Positions 10,935 to 23,656 of a stretch of DNA of 64,000 nucleotides are shown here, piece by piece. Origin of the DNA: Notospermus geniculatus (lineage: Eukaryota; Nemertea; Pilidiophora; Heteronemertea; Lineidae); assembly GCA_002633025.1 (NCBI GenBank), contig NMRB01000592.1, forward strand, positions 68,451 through 132,450. Reading direction: 5' to 3'. The translations under genes were made by a program, and so were the position numbers. The notes under the pieces were generated by a model that was not told where the DNA came from, did not search any database, and saw only the letters and a program-made list of their open reading frames with translations. Within the stretch, counting starts at the first letter, position 1. Every line of letters starts with the position of its first letter.

Positions 10935-11773
10935 ATGGAGGAAAGGCTATCTCATCCTTCCCCAACTCGCGAAAAAGATGAAGAGAATGTGGTGAATAAT
11001 CACGACCGGGCCGGGGGGGGGGGGGGGGGGGGNNNNNNNNNNNNNNNNNNNNNNNNNNNNNNNNNNNNNNNNNNNNNNNNNNNNNNNNNNNNNNNNNNNN
11101 NNNNNNNNNNNNNNNNNNNNNNNNNNNNNNNNNNNNNNNNNNNNNNNNNNNNNNNNNNNNNNNNNNNNNNNNNNNNNNNNNNNNNNNNNNNNNNNNNNNN
11201 NNNNNNNNNNNNNNNNNNNNNNNNNNNNNNNNNNNNNNNNNNNNNNNNNNNNNNNNNNNNNNNNNNNNNNNNNNNNNNNNNNNNNNNNNNNNNNNNNNNN
11301 NNNNNNNNNNNNNNNNNNNNNNNNNNNNNNNNNNNNNNNNNNNNNNNNNNNNNNNNNNNNNNNNNNNNNNNNNNNNNNNNNNNNNNNNNNNNNNNNNNNN
11401 NNNNNNNNNNNNNNNNNNNNNNNNNNNNNNNNNNNNNNNNNNNNNNNNNNNNNNNNNNNNNNNNNNNNNNNNNNNNNNNNNNNNNNNNNNNNNNNNNNNN
11501 NNNNNNNNNNNNNNNNNNNNNNNNNNNNNNNNNNNNNNNNNNNNNNNNNNNNNNNNNNNNNNNNNNNNNNNNNNNNNNNNNNNNNNNNNNNNNNNNNNNN
11601 NNNNNNNNNNNNNNNNNNNNNNNNNNNNNNNNNNNNNNNNNNNNNNNNNNNNNNNNNNNNNNNNNNNNNNNNNNNNNNNNNNNNNNNNNNNNNNNNNNNN
11701 NNNNNNNNNNNNNNNNNNNNNNNNNNNNNNNNNNNNNNNNNNNNNNNNNNNNNNNNNNNTTATTAGAAGGGGA
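10935..11773 (+). CDS. Candidate first coding exon of the CAP-Gly gene, interrupted by the N gap
   Basis: ATG 10935 opens a hydrophilic reading frame (MEERLSHPSPTREKDEEN..) that runs into a poly-G stretch and then the gap. Directly after the gap, GGGGA/GTAAGTA at 11773/11774 is a near-perfect splice donor, so the gap probably holds the rest of this exon, or the end of it and the start of another. Gap length is an estimate, so the frame across it cannot be judged. Linkage to the exon at 26953 (phase 0) is inferred from position and strand only. Confidence 0.3.
11033..11759. other. Assembly gap (727 N) after a poly-G run
   Basis: A run of about 20 G precedes the Ns, a typical sequencing stop. 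The true content and length are unknown. Confidence 0.98.
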
Positions 11774-13052
11774 GTAAGTATTGTATGTTTTGTCATTAAT
11801 TTCACGGTTAGTTACCTAATAATAAAGGTTGGTTGAAGATTGACAGACTTCCTGCGGTTGTTAGGCCTACATGTACGTCACATGGAAAGCTGGGCATGAT
11901 GAGAGTGCGAGAAATTCATGGTGCTTGTCCTTGTAAATTAAAGTCAATTTATATTGGATGAGACAAAAAGTGGCCCTCACTGAGCAAATGGATACTAGGT
12001 GTCATAGGCTAACCAATCAGATACATGTAGGTGGACGTCGACACCCTGCATATTGATTGATATCAGAACTTACATGACTTATCTTTGATTTTGACAGGGC
12101 CCATGTGTACATGTCATGTATGTCAGGTCCCCTGGCCTCATCATGAGAATTAGAATGACAGTGACAAGAATGACAGTGACCCAATTTTCTGTGGAAAAGC
12201 CGAACCACAAGAGATCGGCAGTAATGGCTTTGTCAATCTTTCTTACAAAATTTTACCATTAGATAGAAAGCTGACCTTTGTGGTTGAAAAATTTATGAGA
12301 ACTCATGCTGAAAATCACTTATTTTTTCAATGACAAGGTGTATTATTGGTAGGCCCCCATGGATTAAATGCAGTCAATCACTGGCTGTTCTTCTCATGTC
12401 AATGTCAACTGAGAAAATGTTGACACGCAAAAGTAATATCCTATCTGGGTGTACAAATGGAATCAACTTCCTGTGGATATTTCAAACCCATTTCTTACTA
12501 ACCATTGCCTTTTCTGCACAGGTCACTGAAGAACCTAAGGATTCTGTTGGTATGTTTTAAAGTGTTAGATAGAGGGGTGGTTTTTCGCTGTTCTCACAAC
12601 TTAACACTACAAGCATGGGTGACACCCTCCTCCACGGTCCCTCTGTCATGTCTGTTGATATTGTGCGGTCTGGGCTTCCAGTGTCTGTCATCCCTTGTTC
12701 CGGCTCTAGATTTTGTCTTCCAGCCTACCCAAGGTTCCTCACGTGTTCTAGTTCTAGTTGAAGCATCCGGCTCTTCAAAGAGTAAAGTAGGCAGACCATG
12801 GCCTTCAAGGGGTGCTGGTTTGGTTATAGAGGGTAACCTTTAAAACTTAGCACTCATCAAGTGTTGCACAGGTCAAACAGTTGTCAAATGGTGTGAGGTG
12901 AAAAACCCTTCCAGGACTGCTTCATCAGCTATTTTGAAAAGATGCCTCCAACCTAAAGCCTTCAGAAAGACCTTCAGTGAAAAAGACAAGGAGGGTAGAA
13001 AAGATGGGTTGTCAATGGGGTTGTAGCCATTCTTTTTCTACCATTTGATGGC

Positions 13053-13204
13053 GCTGCTCGACCGTATCAACTTTTCCACTGTGACGTTGTACGGAACGTC
13101 AACGATCAGACTACCGTGACGTTGTGGCTTCATGCTCGCACCTCGTATTGCCACGGAGATGACATCCTGAAGACAGTGAAAAGGCCTGATACGGTCGCAG
13201 CAGC
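13053..13204. mobile_element. Hairpin MITE
   Basis: GCTGCTCGACCGTATCA..CTTTTCCACTGT at the left pairs with ACAGTGAAAAGGCCTGATACGGTCGCAGCAGC at the right with small gaps. GACGTT/AACGTC words fill the interior. No coding sequence is present. Confidence 0.7.
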
Positions 13205-14001
13205 AACATCTTTCCCTGGAGAAGTGCGATGACCTCATTAAAATCAGTTAATGAGTATCATTGCAATGAAGATGACACTTCAGGATGTGATCAGTTTGAG
13301 GTGTTGATGATCTTGAGATGAGCCTTTGTGTTGTCAGAAGATTTGCAGTCCTTGAAGGGAATTTTAAAATCCAGTTACATTATTTTGTTGTACATAGTAG
13401 TTTGCAGATATTGTGTGTTTTTGATTTCTACCACCTGTGAAGATGATAAATGTGACTATCACCACTTGTGCAATTGATGGTTTCTATGGCTTTGAACTGA
13501 AGTTGTTTTGAAATGCCCCGTGTTTTTAAAGAAATTTGTTTGGAGAAATCTGCTACAGTCTCTTTCTAAGTGAGGATTGTGGTGTAGACGCATATTCGTT
13601 AGGTCTGTGCTGTATCGCAGGTGCATCAACATGTTGCAACAAGAATTCCACAAGCATACAGTACTCCATCCATGGTAAGCGCACCTTCGCATAACTTGGA
13701 TAAGAAATAAGAACAACTTGCCAAGGTGCAAGTACGTTACATTCAGAATGGATGTGATTTGTTTGTTTCTCTGTGTGATGGATGATAGTTAGTGGAACGA
13801 ACACTACAGAATACAAATACGTTTCCTTTAGTATGGATACATTTGTACATTCAATACAGTTTCAATAGAGGTTTGTCTGGACCACAAATTTACTTGCAGG
13901 CTCGGAATCTGAGGAGGTGGGTGTGTAGAGATCCATCAGTCCCAAAGCAAAAGAAATCTGCCTTATTTTCAGGGTTTAGTTTCTCCTACACTGAATATTT
14001 T

Positions 14002-17000
14002 TGACAAGTCACTAAACTATACCTGCTGTATAATAAAGTAGTCTTTCTCACAACAAATGGATGGGCATGCATGCTAACTTTATTTTGCTGCTAAGTTCAA
14101 ATAAGCTATGGTACGGAAAAAAATGATATGGTATGAATACTAGGCAGACGAAGGAAATATAGTGCTAAGTAGAACAGGCTGGCCAGGTAAAATTCCAGCT
14201 CCACAATGAATTAATGGGTTAGCTATTTCAACTATGCTGGCAATCATTTCAGGTGGCTGTGTACTACGTGTAGAACAGAGGTGAGTTGACAACCTGTTGC
14301 GAAGCAGTAGAATGGAATATGTGCTGAAATGATGTTCAATAGCTCTTCCCGCANCCATGTGGCAGAGGATGGATTGTCCAAAATCTGCTTGCAAAATACG
14401 CAGTGAAAACCTTTTATAGGCCTAATACATGTACATTTTAAAACCGTTTATAGTACATTTTAAAAACCAAGTGAGCTCAGAGGGCTGACTCTTCTGTTGC
14501 CAGGCGGTCACTTTGTATAGGCACACCAAATTACACATAGCAAAACAGTTTTGTTTACCTCTTCCGAAGAATCTGCCATGATCAGCAGCCTGCTCACATG
14601 GACTGTCTTGACATGCTTGATGTGTCATCATCCATGACATGCATGACACCTATACTGCATGTACTGTTTCAAGGAACTAAAGGTACAACTAATCGATCAT
14701 TTGAGTTCTTCAGTTCTTTGGTTCTTCAGTTCTCTGTTTATAGATGCCCGCTGAGGACGCGCGTGCGCCAGCGGCTTCTGATATTACCGTACATGTATGT
14801 GACGTCACCAGCACCCTGTCTGTTTCAAACCCTGTGGAGATGTTTTTTCGCCATTAAGGGCAGAATCATCGATGAGGTCTGTCATGGATGCGTTTTTAAT
14901 GGCATATACCATGGGATGAGAAGATTAGGGCTCAGGCTTGCTGGTAATTAGGGTTGTTGTTGATGAAATAAAGGCACTTCAAACCATTTTGCATAGCCCC
15001 TGGGAAAAGGAAACTGTCCAAGTCTGACAGCAGCCATTACTGTTAGGCTGTTGTATTAGCATACAACTGGGAATGTTCCCACCGTTCATCTATACCAATA
15101 TTGATATTGCATGGCTGTAAATTGTAGGTTTCGCTGTGTTTCAGAGTTGCATGGTGGGTAATGACACATCCGATGGGACATGATTATACTCCTGCATTGT
15201 TTGTACTTGGTGAACTGCTTGAAGTATTGCGCAGTTTTTTACTGGGCACAGAATGCAAAACTCAAGCTAAGAGGAGCCCTGCCAGAGTGCAGCGAGGCAA
15301 AGCTTTCATCAACAGATATGTCGGCGGAGAGCTACTCAGCTATTGATTAACATCGTTGTGGCGCCTTCTGAATCTATTCAGCCAATAATTGGAGTCGAGT
15401 CTCGCACAAAGAAGGCTCTTAATCATTCCAATTGCTTTACAAATTCCCACATGTCACATTGTGATTGCCTTTTCTTGATACGAAGGTCAATAGACTCTAT
15501 CACTCCAAAAGAGCGCAGCACCTGACGGGACAGCGTCATGACGTCCCGCACGTCATTTCTGAACGCATGACGTTACTCGAAAAAAAATCCCGTTGTTTCA
15601 GCGATCATGACGTCGTGAAACAATCTGATTTTTTTTCGTCTCGCCTCAAAACATCATGAATGACGTGCGGGACGTCTTGGACGCTGTCCCGTCAGGTGCT
15701 GCACTCTTTTAGAGGAATATCCTGTATTAGGCAGTGCGGCCACAAGTCAAGTTCGATGGCTTGTCACCATAGAGGATGTCAGGTCAACTTGCCAGGCCAA
15801 CCATCTCATTCTAATCTCAGTCAGTTTCGCCAGCCCCCCGATGGATGATCCTGATTCCTGATGAGGATCCAAGTAAAGGAAACATGGTTCGATGCCGGGA
15901 CATTTTATGGGGCACCCTGTATACTCAAATTTTCACTATGTCCCGCTCTCCCAAGCTCTACCTACAGAGTACTATACTTCCATCTCGGGCTGTTTGCGCA
16001 GCCCTTGCCTTCTCACAAGTGGGTAGGAGTTTATTTGTTGCTATGGCAATGGGAGTGCATGCTTTGTATCCTGTACCAGAGCTACACGTAAAAGTAATAT
16101 TCCATCGAGCCGAGGACTGTTGCCTGTCAAGCTTCACCACGCTTTTTACTGCAGCACAAAAGTCCCACAGTGGTAATTTGGTGTTTTACATGCTGTTTTT
16201 GCCGATCACATTGTAATGATTGATAATGGATATTGGCCTGCCCCATGTTTGTTTTGTTGTATGAAATATTGGCATATTATCAATTGGCAGTCATTTGACA
16301 TCGGGCTTCTGGACCACAAACCCATTGATAAGTAGAACTAACAATGTGGTTTTGGAAAACTAACATCAGTCAGAAAGCTGATGAGACTGCACCCTCAGGG
16401 AGAGGATGTCGGCCTTTCTATGGATTGCGGATTGTCCACCTGAAATTGAACTAACGGCAATGCCACTTATGATTCCTACATGTAAACTACGGTTTACTCA
16501 TAAACTGCAGTTTCGGCAGGTCTTAAATCCTAGTTTGTGGTCGTAAAACGTGGACAATCGAACCTCGGCGGACTGGTGTTCCGGTAAGCCATATCCAGCA
16601 GGTGACATTGGATGGACTGCCCAAGTTGGTGTTAGAATGCTACCAGTGAGAATGAGGTGACCATCATGATTGGAGGGCTGTGGCTAGCCTTCTGTCTTAT
16701 TTCTGAAGATGATTGGGGTGCATGTAGCGGTGAAGCTGTAACAAACCACCTGCACGTGGCTAATTTATGTTTCTATCTCGGTGAGCCTCATAATTGCATT
16801 AATTACTCCTGATTAACGTGCAGTATATCACCGAAATTTCCCCCAAAGAAAATCATTGATTCTTATCATCATATCTCTGCTGCCGTGCTCAGTGTGTGGA
16901 TCAATAAACGCCGGCAGCCATTAGCGTGTTGAAGAGACGTGACGGCCATGATGGACGACAGATCTGGATGAGGAAACCCTCCCATACCATTGTGGAAATT

Positions 17001-18122
17001 CGACATTTCGGAGAGATTTGTTTGCATGGTTTAGAAGTTGGTGATTCAGTCTATTATGTGACGTGTACAGTTCTCTGTTGTTATCATCAGTGGCAGTGTG
17101 TTCCCAGCTTCAGTACATTATTGTGTGTCGAGTGCTATATCCTGTGTGCAGTACTCTCTCGCGATGAATCGGGCGTGATTCCAGTTCAGGATGTGTTGTG
17201 TCGTGTTACAGTCAATGTCGTGTTGCTGTAATGTAAATATTGACTCTCACGGTGGAAAAAACATCACTTAAGTCACTCTTTCAGGAAATTCTGACAGCTT
17301 ATGTTAGTTGTGTTAGTATTGGTACCACAGAATAGGGAACATCATTGAAAGCTTTCACCCACTGATTTCTGACAATCTGAGACACGAGTCAGCACCCATG
17401 TATTGGGGTTGATGTTGCCTGAACCGTTGGGTGTGTCCCGTATTATGTAACATCGTGCTGTGTCCTTTGTTCGAAGTGGGATACTAATGGAAAATACTTC
17501 TTCAAGGATAGAATTCACCAGGATACACTTTAACTGTCAGTCTCACATGGTCTGATGGATGACATATCTTCACATGATTTTTTTGTGGTGTAACTGAGCC
17601 CGAATTCTAAGTTCATCAGGGAGCTGAGGATATTTATTGTTTCTCCTCATGACAGTTTTATGTAACAAACACCACTTGACAAAGAACTGTTGCAGTTTTT
17701 CATATCACACAGCTTCTTTCTAGCTGTTGTTTCTGAATTGTTCGGACAGTTTACGATTTGATGTGTGTCTGAAAGACCCTGTCAAAATGGTAAGTGTGAT
17801 AGGCCTCCCCTCGCATTTTATGTCAAGTTAAATTGATGATGAAATGTGTTGTCCCGTTTGTACATCATAACCTGAAGCCCCTCCATGATTGACTGTCGGT
17901 AAAGCAGACCCTTTCTGCATCCTTGGCGTCCATCCACTATGTGGATGAAAAAGCCTCTCTATAAGAAGTGCCCCCCACCCCACCCATCTGGGGATCTGTC
18001 TCAAGTTTTCAAGGCTAGTACTAAAACTTCCATGTAGCCAAGTGTTTTGAGAATCCATAAAAAAAGAATGTTCTTTCTGTAACTCAACCATTGAAAATGC
18101 CAACACCATCCACATAGAGGAG
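14002..18122. repeat. 4.1-kb direct duplication, copy 1
   Basis: It begins TTGACAAGTCACTAAACTATACC and ends near CCATCCACATAGAGGAG. It is collinear with 18721-22881, with scattered substitutions and indels of a few percent by eye. Copy 1 differs by an unknown base at 14353 followed by about 390 bp absent from copy 2, and by a hairpin insertion at 15491-15726. No gene is recognised in it. Confidence 0.9.
15491..15726. mobile_element. Hairpin MITE present in copy 1, absent from copy 2
   Basis: The arms begin TCCAAAAGAGCGCAGCACCTG (15504) and mirror CAGGTGCTGCACTCTTTTAGA (ending 15713). Pairing continues through GACGGGACAGCGT, GACGTCCCGCACGTCATT and CGAAAAAAAATC..GTTGTTTCA, so nearly the whole element folds on itself. 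The equivalent position in copy 2 (about 20450, GGTCAA/TTAGGCAG) is uninterrupted. That defines the insert as about 236 bp and shows that it moved, or was lost, after the copies separated. Confidence 0.8.
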
Positions 18123-18529
18123 CAGGGATTGCGCTAGCCACTCGCCACGTTCGCCAATGCTATCAAAATGTCTGGGTGGCGATAATATTTTCAACAGACC
18201 TCGCCACTGTGGCGAGAGCCCATAATTTCAGAGGGGTGATAGATACATCTCTTTGACATCCCTGAGCATGTTTATGATGCAAAGACTGCATGTAACAGGT
18301 TCCTGCAACCCCTACACTTGAAAGTGGAACAGTCCAAATCCAGACGCAACAAAGCCACGTGGTCAGTCTCCAGTCAAAACAAAAGCACATGGTCAGGCTG
18401 TAGTTCTGGTCATGCATAGTGTAGTCTTGCTATGACACCCTCCATGCTTCACAGTGACTTTGGCTCAGACTCAACAGATGTGGCTAACAATTTTTAGGGC
18501 TTGGTTCGCCACAGTGGCTAGCACAACTG
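18123..18529. mobile_element. hAT-like non-autonomous element at the end of duplication copy 1
   Basis: CAGGGATTGCGCTAGCCAC at the left is mirrored by GTGGCTAGCACAACTG at the right (18514-18529). TCGCCAC/GTGGCGA words repeat inside. It starts exactly where the collinearity of the two 4-kb copies ends. The next 190 bp (18530-18720) end in AAGGCCCATGGGCCTCTTGTT, a tail also seen in similar form at about 62083-62106. Confidence 0.5.
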
Positions 18530-19354
18530 AAATGTGGCTACATGACGTTTTTTTGCCCATTACTGGACTCTGGCAGAAATTCGCCCAGCCTGGACAATGC
18601 TAGGACACTTCAAACATTTGCTGAGTAAACACAATGGGTGAAATATGATATCTATCTCGATTCACCAAGAGATATTAACCCCTTCCTATCAGCTGAGCGC
18701 AAGGCCCATGGGCCTCTTGTTGACAAGTCACTAAACTATACCTGCTGTATAATAAAGTAGTCTTTCTCACAACAAATGGATGGGCATGCATGCTAACTTT
18801 ATTTTGCTGCTAAGTTCAAATAAGCTATGGTACGGAAAAAAATGATTTATGGATGAATACTAGGCATGCTAGGCAGACGAAGGAAATATAGTGCTAAGTA
18901 GAACAGGCTGGCCAGGTAAAATTCCAGCTCCACAATGAATTAATGGGTTAGCTATTTCAACTATGCTGGCAATCATTTCAGGTGGCTGTGTACTGCGTGT
19001 AGAACAGAGGTGAATTGACAACCTGTTGCAAAGCACAGAGTAGAATGGAATATCTGCTGAAATGATGTTCAATAGCTCTTCCCGCAGATGTCACAGTCAG
19101 TGAATATAAATCATTTGCAGAGTTTGCTTTTGAATAAGGACTGATTGCCATTATTAGCTCTGCATACATGTATAACATTGGGCAAATCTGATGCACATGC
19201 AGGAGGAAACCGGAATGTCAGTAGAAAACCTGCACTGTCATTGTCAAAGAAAGGCGCTCTCTCTGCATCTGTTTAGAGGACAGTTCGTCCCCAGATAATT
19301 CGTCCCATTGGTTGGACATTTCATCCCTGGACAAATTGTCCCTTGAGCCCTCTG

Positions 19355-19442
19355 GATTCACATGAAGTGGACCGGGGATTGAACCTGGAACTTCAGAGGT
19401 GATAGGTGCTGATGTCTCCACTACACCAGTCTGACATGGATG
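19355..19442 (-). mobile_element. tRNA-derived SINE fragment
   Basis: On the minus strand it reads a B-box-like GGTTCAATCCC (complement of 19374-19385) preceded by an A-box-like CTGGTGTAGTGG (complement of 19418-19429). Order and spacing fit a tRNA-type RNA polymerase III promoter. The flanking words (CCACTGC/TACACCAGTCTGACA, GAACCT..CAGAGGTGA) recur in the copy at 63545-63645. Confidence 0.65.
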
Positions 19443-19606
19443 ACCAGAGTTCTCCACTAGTGTAACAGAATGGGCACGGCGCCCGTTGTAAACCGCAGGA
19501 TTGATCTCAGTGTCCTGTCTAAAAATCCGCCGCCCGGTCAAAAAAACCTGCCGCCCGGTCAAAATTATTCACTTAACACTGAGGTTTTCCAAGCACCGAT
19601 GGGAGC

Positions 19607-19690
19607 TAGATCCGAAATGCCGGGAAATCGCATTTCATGGCTTCTAGATTGCAAATTTTTCTGGGCGAGGCCCCCAGAACCCCCGCTGAG
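19607..19690. repeat. Second copy of the dispersed block at 478-560
   Basis: AAATGCCGGGAAATCGCATT, GGCTTCTAGATTGC and AAATTTTTC followed by GAGGCCCCCAGAACCCCC match the block at 478-560 in order and spacing. It lies in the copy-2-specific part of the 4-kb duplication. Confidence 0.5.
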
Positions 19691-22600
19691 GACGCGCGTG
19701 CGGCAGCGGCTTCTGATATCATTATGTGACGTCACCATGCAGCGCCCGGTCTGTTTCAAACCCTGTTGAGAACCCTGGATGACAGATGTTTTTTCGCCAT
19801 TAAGGGCAGAATCATCGATGAGGTCTGTCATGGATGCGTTTTTAATGGCATTACCACGGGATGAGAAGGTAATAGGGCTCAGGCTTGCTGGTAATTAGGG
19901 TTGTTGTTGATGAAATAAAGGCACTCCAAACCATTTTGCATAGCCCCTGGGAAAAGGAACTGTCCAAGTCTGACAACAGCCATTACTGTTAGGCTGTTGT
20001 ATTAGCATACAACTGGGAATGTTCCCACCGTTCATCTATACCGATATTGATATTGCATGGCTGTAAATTGTAGGTTTCGCTGTGTTTCAGAGCATGGTGG
20101 GTAATGACACATCCGATGGGACATGATTATACTCCTGCATTGTTTGTACTTGGTGAACTGCTTGAAGTATTGCGCAGTTTTTTACTGGGCACAGAATGCA
20201 AAACTCAAGCTAAGAGGAGCCCATGTTGGAGGAGTGCAGCGAGGCAAAGCTTTCATCAACAGATATGTCAGCGGAGAGCTACTCAGCTATTGATTAACAT
20301 CGTTGTGGCGCCTTCTGAATCTATTCAGCCAATAATTGGAGTCGAGTCTCGCACAAAGAAGCCTCTTAATCATTCCAATTGCTTTACAAATTCCCACATG
20401 TCACATTGTGATTGCCTTTTCTAGATGATACGAAGGTCAATTAGGCAGTGCGGCCACAAGTCAAGTTTGATGGCTTGTCACCATAGAGGATGTCAGGTCA
20501 ACTTGCCAGGCCAACCATCTCATGCTAATCTAAGTCAGTTTCCCCAGCCCCCAGATGGATCATCCTGATTCCTGATGACAGATGAGGATCCAAGTAAAGG
20601 AAACCTGGTTCGATGCCGGGACATTTTATGGGGCACCCTGTATACTCAAATTTTCACTATGTCCCGCTCTCCCAAGCTCTACCTACAGAGTACTATACTT
20701 CCATCTCGGGCTGTTTGCGCAGCCCTTGCCTTCTCTCACAAGTGGGTAGGAGTTTATCTGTTGCTATGGCAATGGGAGTACATGCTTTGTATCCCGTACC
20801 AGAGCTACACGTAAGTAATATTCCATCGAGCCGAGGACTGTTGCCTGACAAGCTTCACCACGCTTTTTACTGCAGCACAAAAGTCCCACAGTGGTAATTT
20901 GGTGTTTTATATGCTGTTTTTGCCGACCACATTGTAATGATTGATAATGGATATTGGCCTGCCCCATGTTTGTTTTGTTGTATGAAATATTGGCATATTA
21001 TCAATTGGCAGTCATTTGACATCAGGCTTCTGGACCACAAAGCTATTGATAAGTAGACCTAACTATGTGGTTTTAAAAACTAACATCAGTCAGAAAGCTA
21101 TGAGACTGCACCCTCAGGGAGAGGATGTCGGCCTTTCTATGGATTGCGGATTGTCCACCTGAAATTGAACTAACGGCAATGCCACTTATGATTCCTACAT
21201 GTAAACTACGGTTTACTCATAAACTGCAGTTTCGGCAGGTCTTAAATCCTTGGTCATAAAAAGTGGACAATCGAACCTCGAAAGGCTGGTGTTACTGGTA
21301 AGCCATATCCAGCAGGTGACATTGGAGGGACTGATGCCCAAGTTGGTGTTAGAAATAGAATGCTACCAGTAAGAATGAGGTGACCATCATGATTGGAGGG
21401 CTGTGGCTAAGCCTTCTGTCTTATTTCATGATAATTGAGGTGCATGTATGTAGCGGTGAAACTGTAACAAACCACCTGCACAGGACTGGTGTACGTCGGT
21501 GTTTCTATCTGTGAGCGTCATAATTGCATTAATTACTCCTAATTAACGTGCAGTATATCACCGAAATTTCCCCCCAAAGAAAATCATTGATTGTTATCAT
21601 CATATCTCTGCTGCCGTGCTCAGTGTGTGGATCAATAAACGCCGGCAGCCATTAGCGTGTTGAAGAGAACGGCCATGATGGACGACAGATCTGGATGAGG
21701 AAACCCTCCCATACCATTGTGGAAATCCAACATTTCGGAGAGATTTGTTTGCATGGTTTAGAAGTTGGTGGTTCAGTCTATTATGTGACGTGTACAGTTC
21801 TCTGTTGTTATCATCAGTGGCAGTGTGTTCCCAGCTTCAGTACATTATTGTGTGTCGAGTGCTTGCTGTACCGATTCATGTCCAACCGGTTGCCAGTGAC
21901 GCCATTATCCTGTGTGCAGTACTCTCTCGCGATGAATCGGGCGTGATTCCAGTTCAGGATGTGTTGTGTCGTGTTACAGTCAATGTCGTGTTGCTGTGAT
22001 GTAAATATTGACTCTCACGGTGGAAAACACATCACTTAAGTCACTCTTTCAGGAAATTCTGACAGCTTATGTTAGCTGTGTTAGTATTAGTACTACAGAA
22101 TAGGGAACATCATTGAAAGCTTTCACCCACTGATTTCTGACAATCTGAAACACGAGTCAGCACCCATGTGTTGGGGTTGATGTTGCCTGAACCATTGGGT
22201 GTGTCCCGTATTATGTAACATTGTGCTGTGTCCTGTTTGTTCGAAGTGGGATACTAATGGAAAATACTTATTCAAGGAGTCGTAGAATTCACCAGGATAC
22301 CTTTTAAACTGTCAATGTCAGCTCACACTTGCTATGGTCTGATGGATGACATAATTTTCACATGATTTTTTTGTGACTACAAAATTCTAAGTTCCATCTA
22401 GGAGCTGAGGATTGCTTCTCCTGTATGACAGTCTTATGAACAAACACCGAGCCCTCTCGACAAAGAACTGTTGCAGTTTTTCATATCACACAGCTTCTTT
22501 ATGTAGCTTTTGGTTCTGAATTGTTCGGACAGTTTACGATTTGATGTTTGTATAAAAGATTCTGTCAAAATGGTAAGTGTGATGACGATGAAATGTGTTG

Positions 22601-23656
22601 TCCGGTTTGGAACATCATAACCTGAAGCCCCTCCACGATTGACTGTCAGTAAGCAGACCCTTTCTGCTTCCTTTGCTTTCACTATGTTCACTATGAAATG
22701 GATGAAAAAGCCTCTCAAAAGAAGTGCCCCCACCCCCACCCCACCCATCTGGGGATCTGTCTCAAGTTTTCAAGGCTCGCTAGTACTAAAACTTCCAGGT
22801 AGCCTAGTGTTTTGAGAATCCATAAAAAAGAATGTTCTTTCTGTAACTCAACCATTGAAAATGCCATCACCATCCATAGAGGAGTGCCACTAATTCGCCA
22901 TTTGTCAATTTTGCTCAGGAATATGGCTAAAAAAGCAATCATGCCATCATTTTGTCTGCTTCTGCAAAGGTTGCTGAGCTATTCTAACCTAATCAATGGG
23001 TACAGCTGTTGCTGATAATCAAATTTGGATCTTCCAATATAGGAGTCTGGATCAAGTTGCTTGTCAACTGCAAATGGCGTGGAAGGAGCAGTGATGTAGA
23101 AGATGCCAGTTATATCCTATCATATCCATTCCTGGATATTGACTGATCCCTACCTAATCGATTTCACCCATGCATGTGTGACCAAATTACTTCGGAAGGC
23201 ACCATGGCTTGCTGATTTGGTCGATGAGTACGTATGTAAATAAGCTTGGCTCGGCCACTCTCAGCAACCCCGAGTTGAGAGGTAGGAAGCCACTCGGCAG
23301 TTCAGTGGGTTTGTCATTCTAAAAAATTGACTTCGCTGTCTGAAAATCAAATTATATATACATGCTGCTTCCGTTAAAATCAATGTTAAATGGGCAAAAT
23401 GCAATCTTCAATGCAAATTGCTGTTTGGTGCACTACTTGAAAGTGCACTCTTCACAGAAGCATAAAACGGTTTGGTATGTTAACCAGCAGGTAGTCAGAA
23501 ACCCAATGAATGTGTAATCTCTGTATCTTGTTAGTTGCAATGTTGAGTGTTACCACTGCACTTGCACATGGAAATCAGCTACCGAGCTTTGGTTATGGTG
23601 GATCTCCATCAGATGTGCTGACCTGACTTCCGGTACGCACCCGTTGCTGTAACTAA

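Larger units (their letters stand above)
18721..22881. repeat. 4.1-kb direct duplication, copy 2
   Basis: It is collinear with 14002-18122. Copy-2-specific sequence at about 19087-19683 includes a tRNA-derived SINE and the repeat block also found at 478-560. The hairpin at 15491 is missing here. The copies are separated by only about 600 bp, so this is either a recent tandem duplication or two alleles assembled in series. Confidence 0.9.

Noticed and set aside
12522-12549. 28-nt AG..GT segment (VTEEPKDSV) as an upstream exon of the CAP-Gly gene
   Set aside because: Its exit phase puts a stop in the exon at 26953; only another frame with no sense fits.
12840-12930. Second hammerhead-like CTGATGAAGCAGTCC on the minus strand near 12910
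   Set aside because: No GAAA at the required place and no clear stem II; only the first word matches.
15161-15346. ORF MTHPMGHDYTPALF.. conserved in both 4-kb copies
   Set aside because: Conservation follows from recent duplication. Indels between copies shift the frame a few codons later, so there is no sign of selection.
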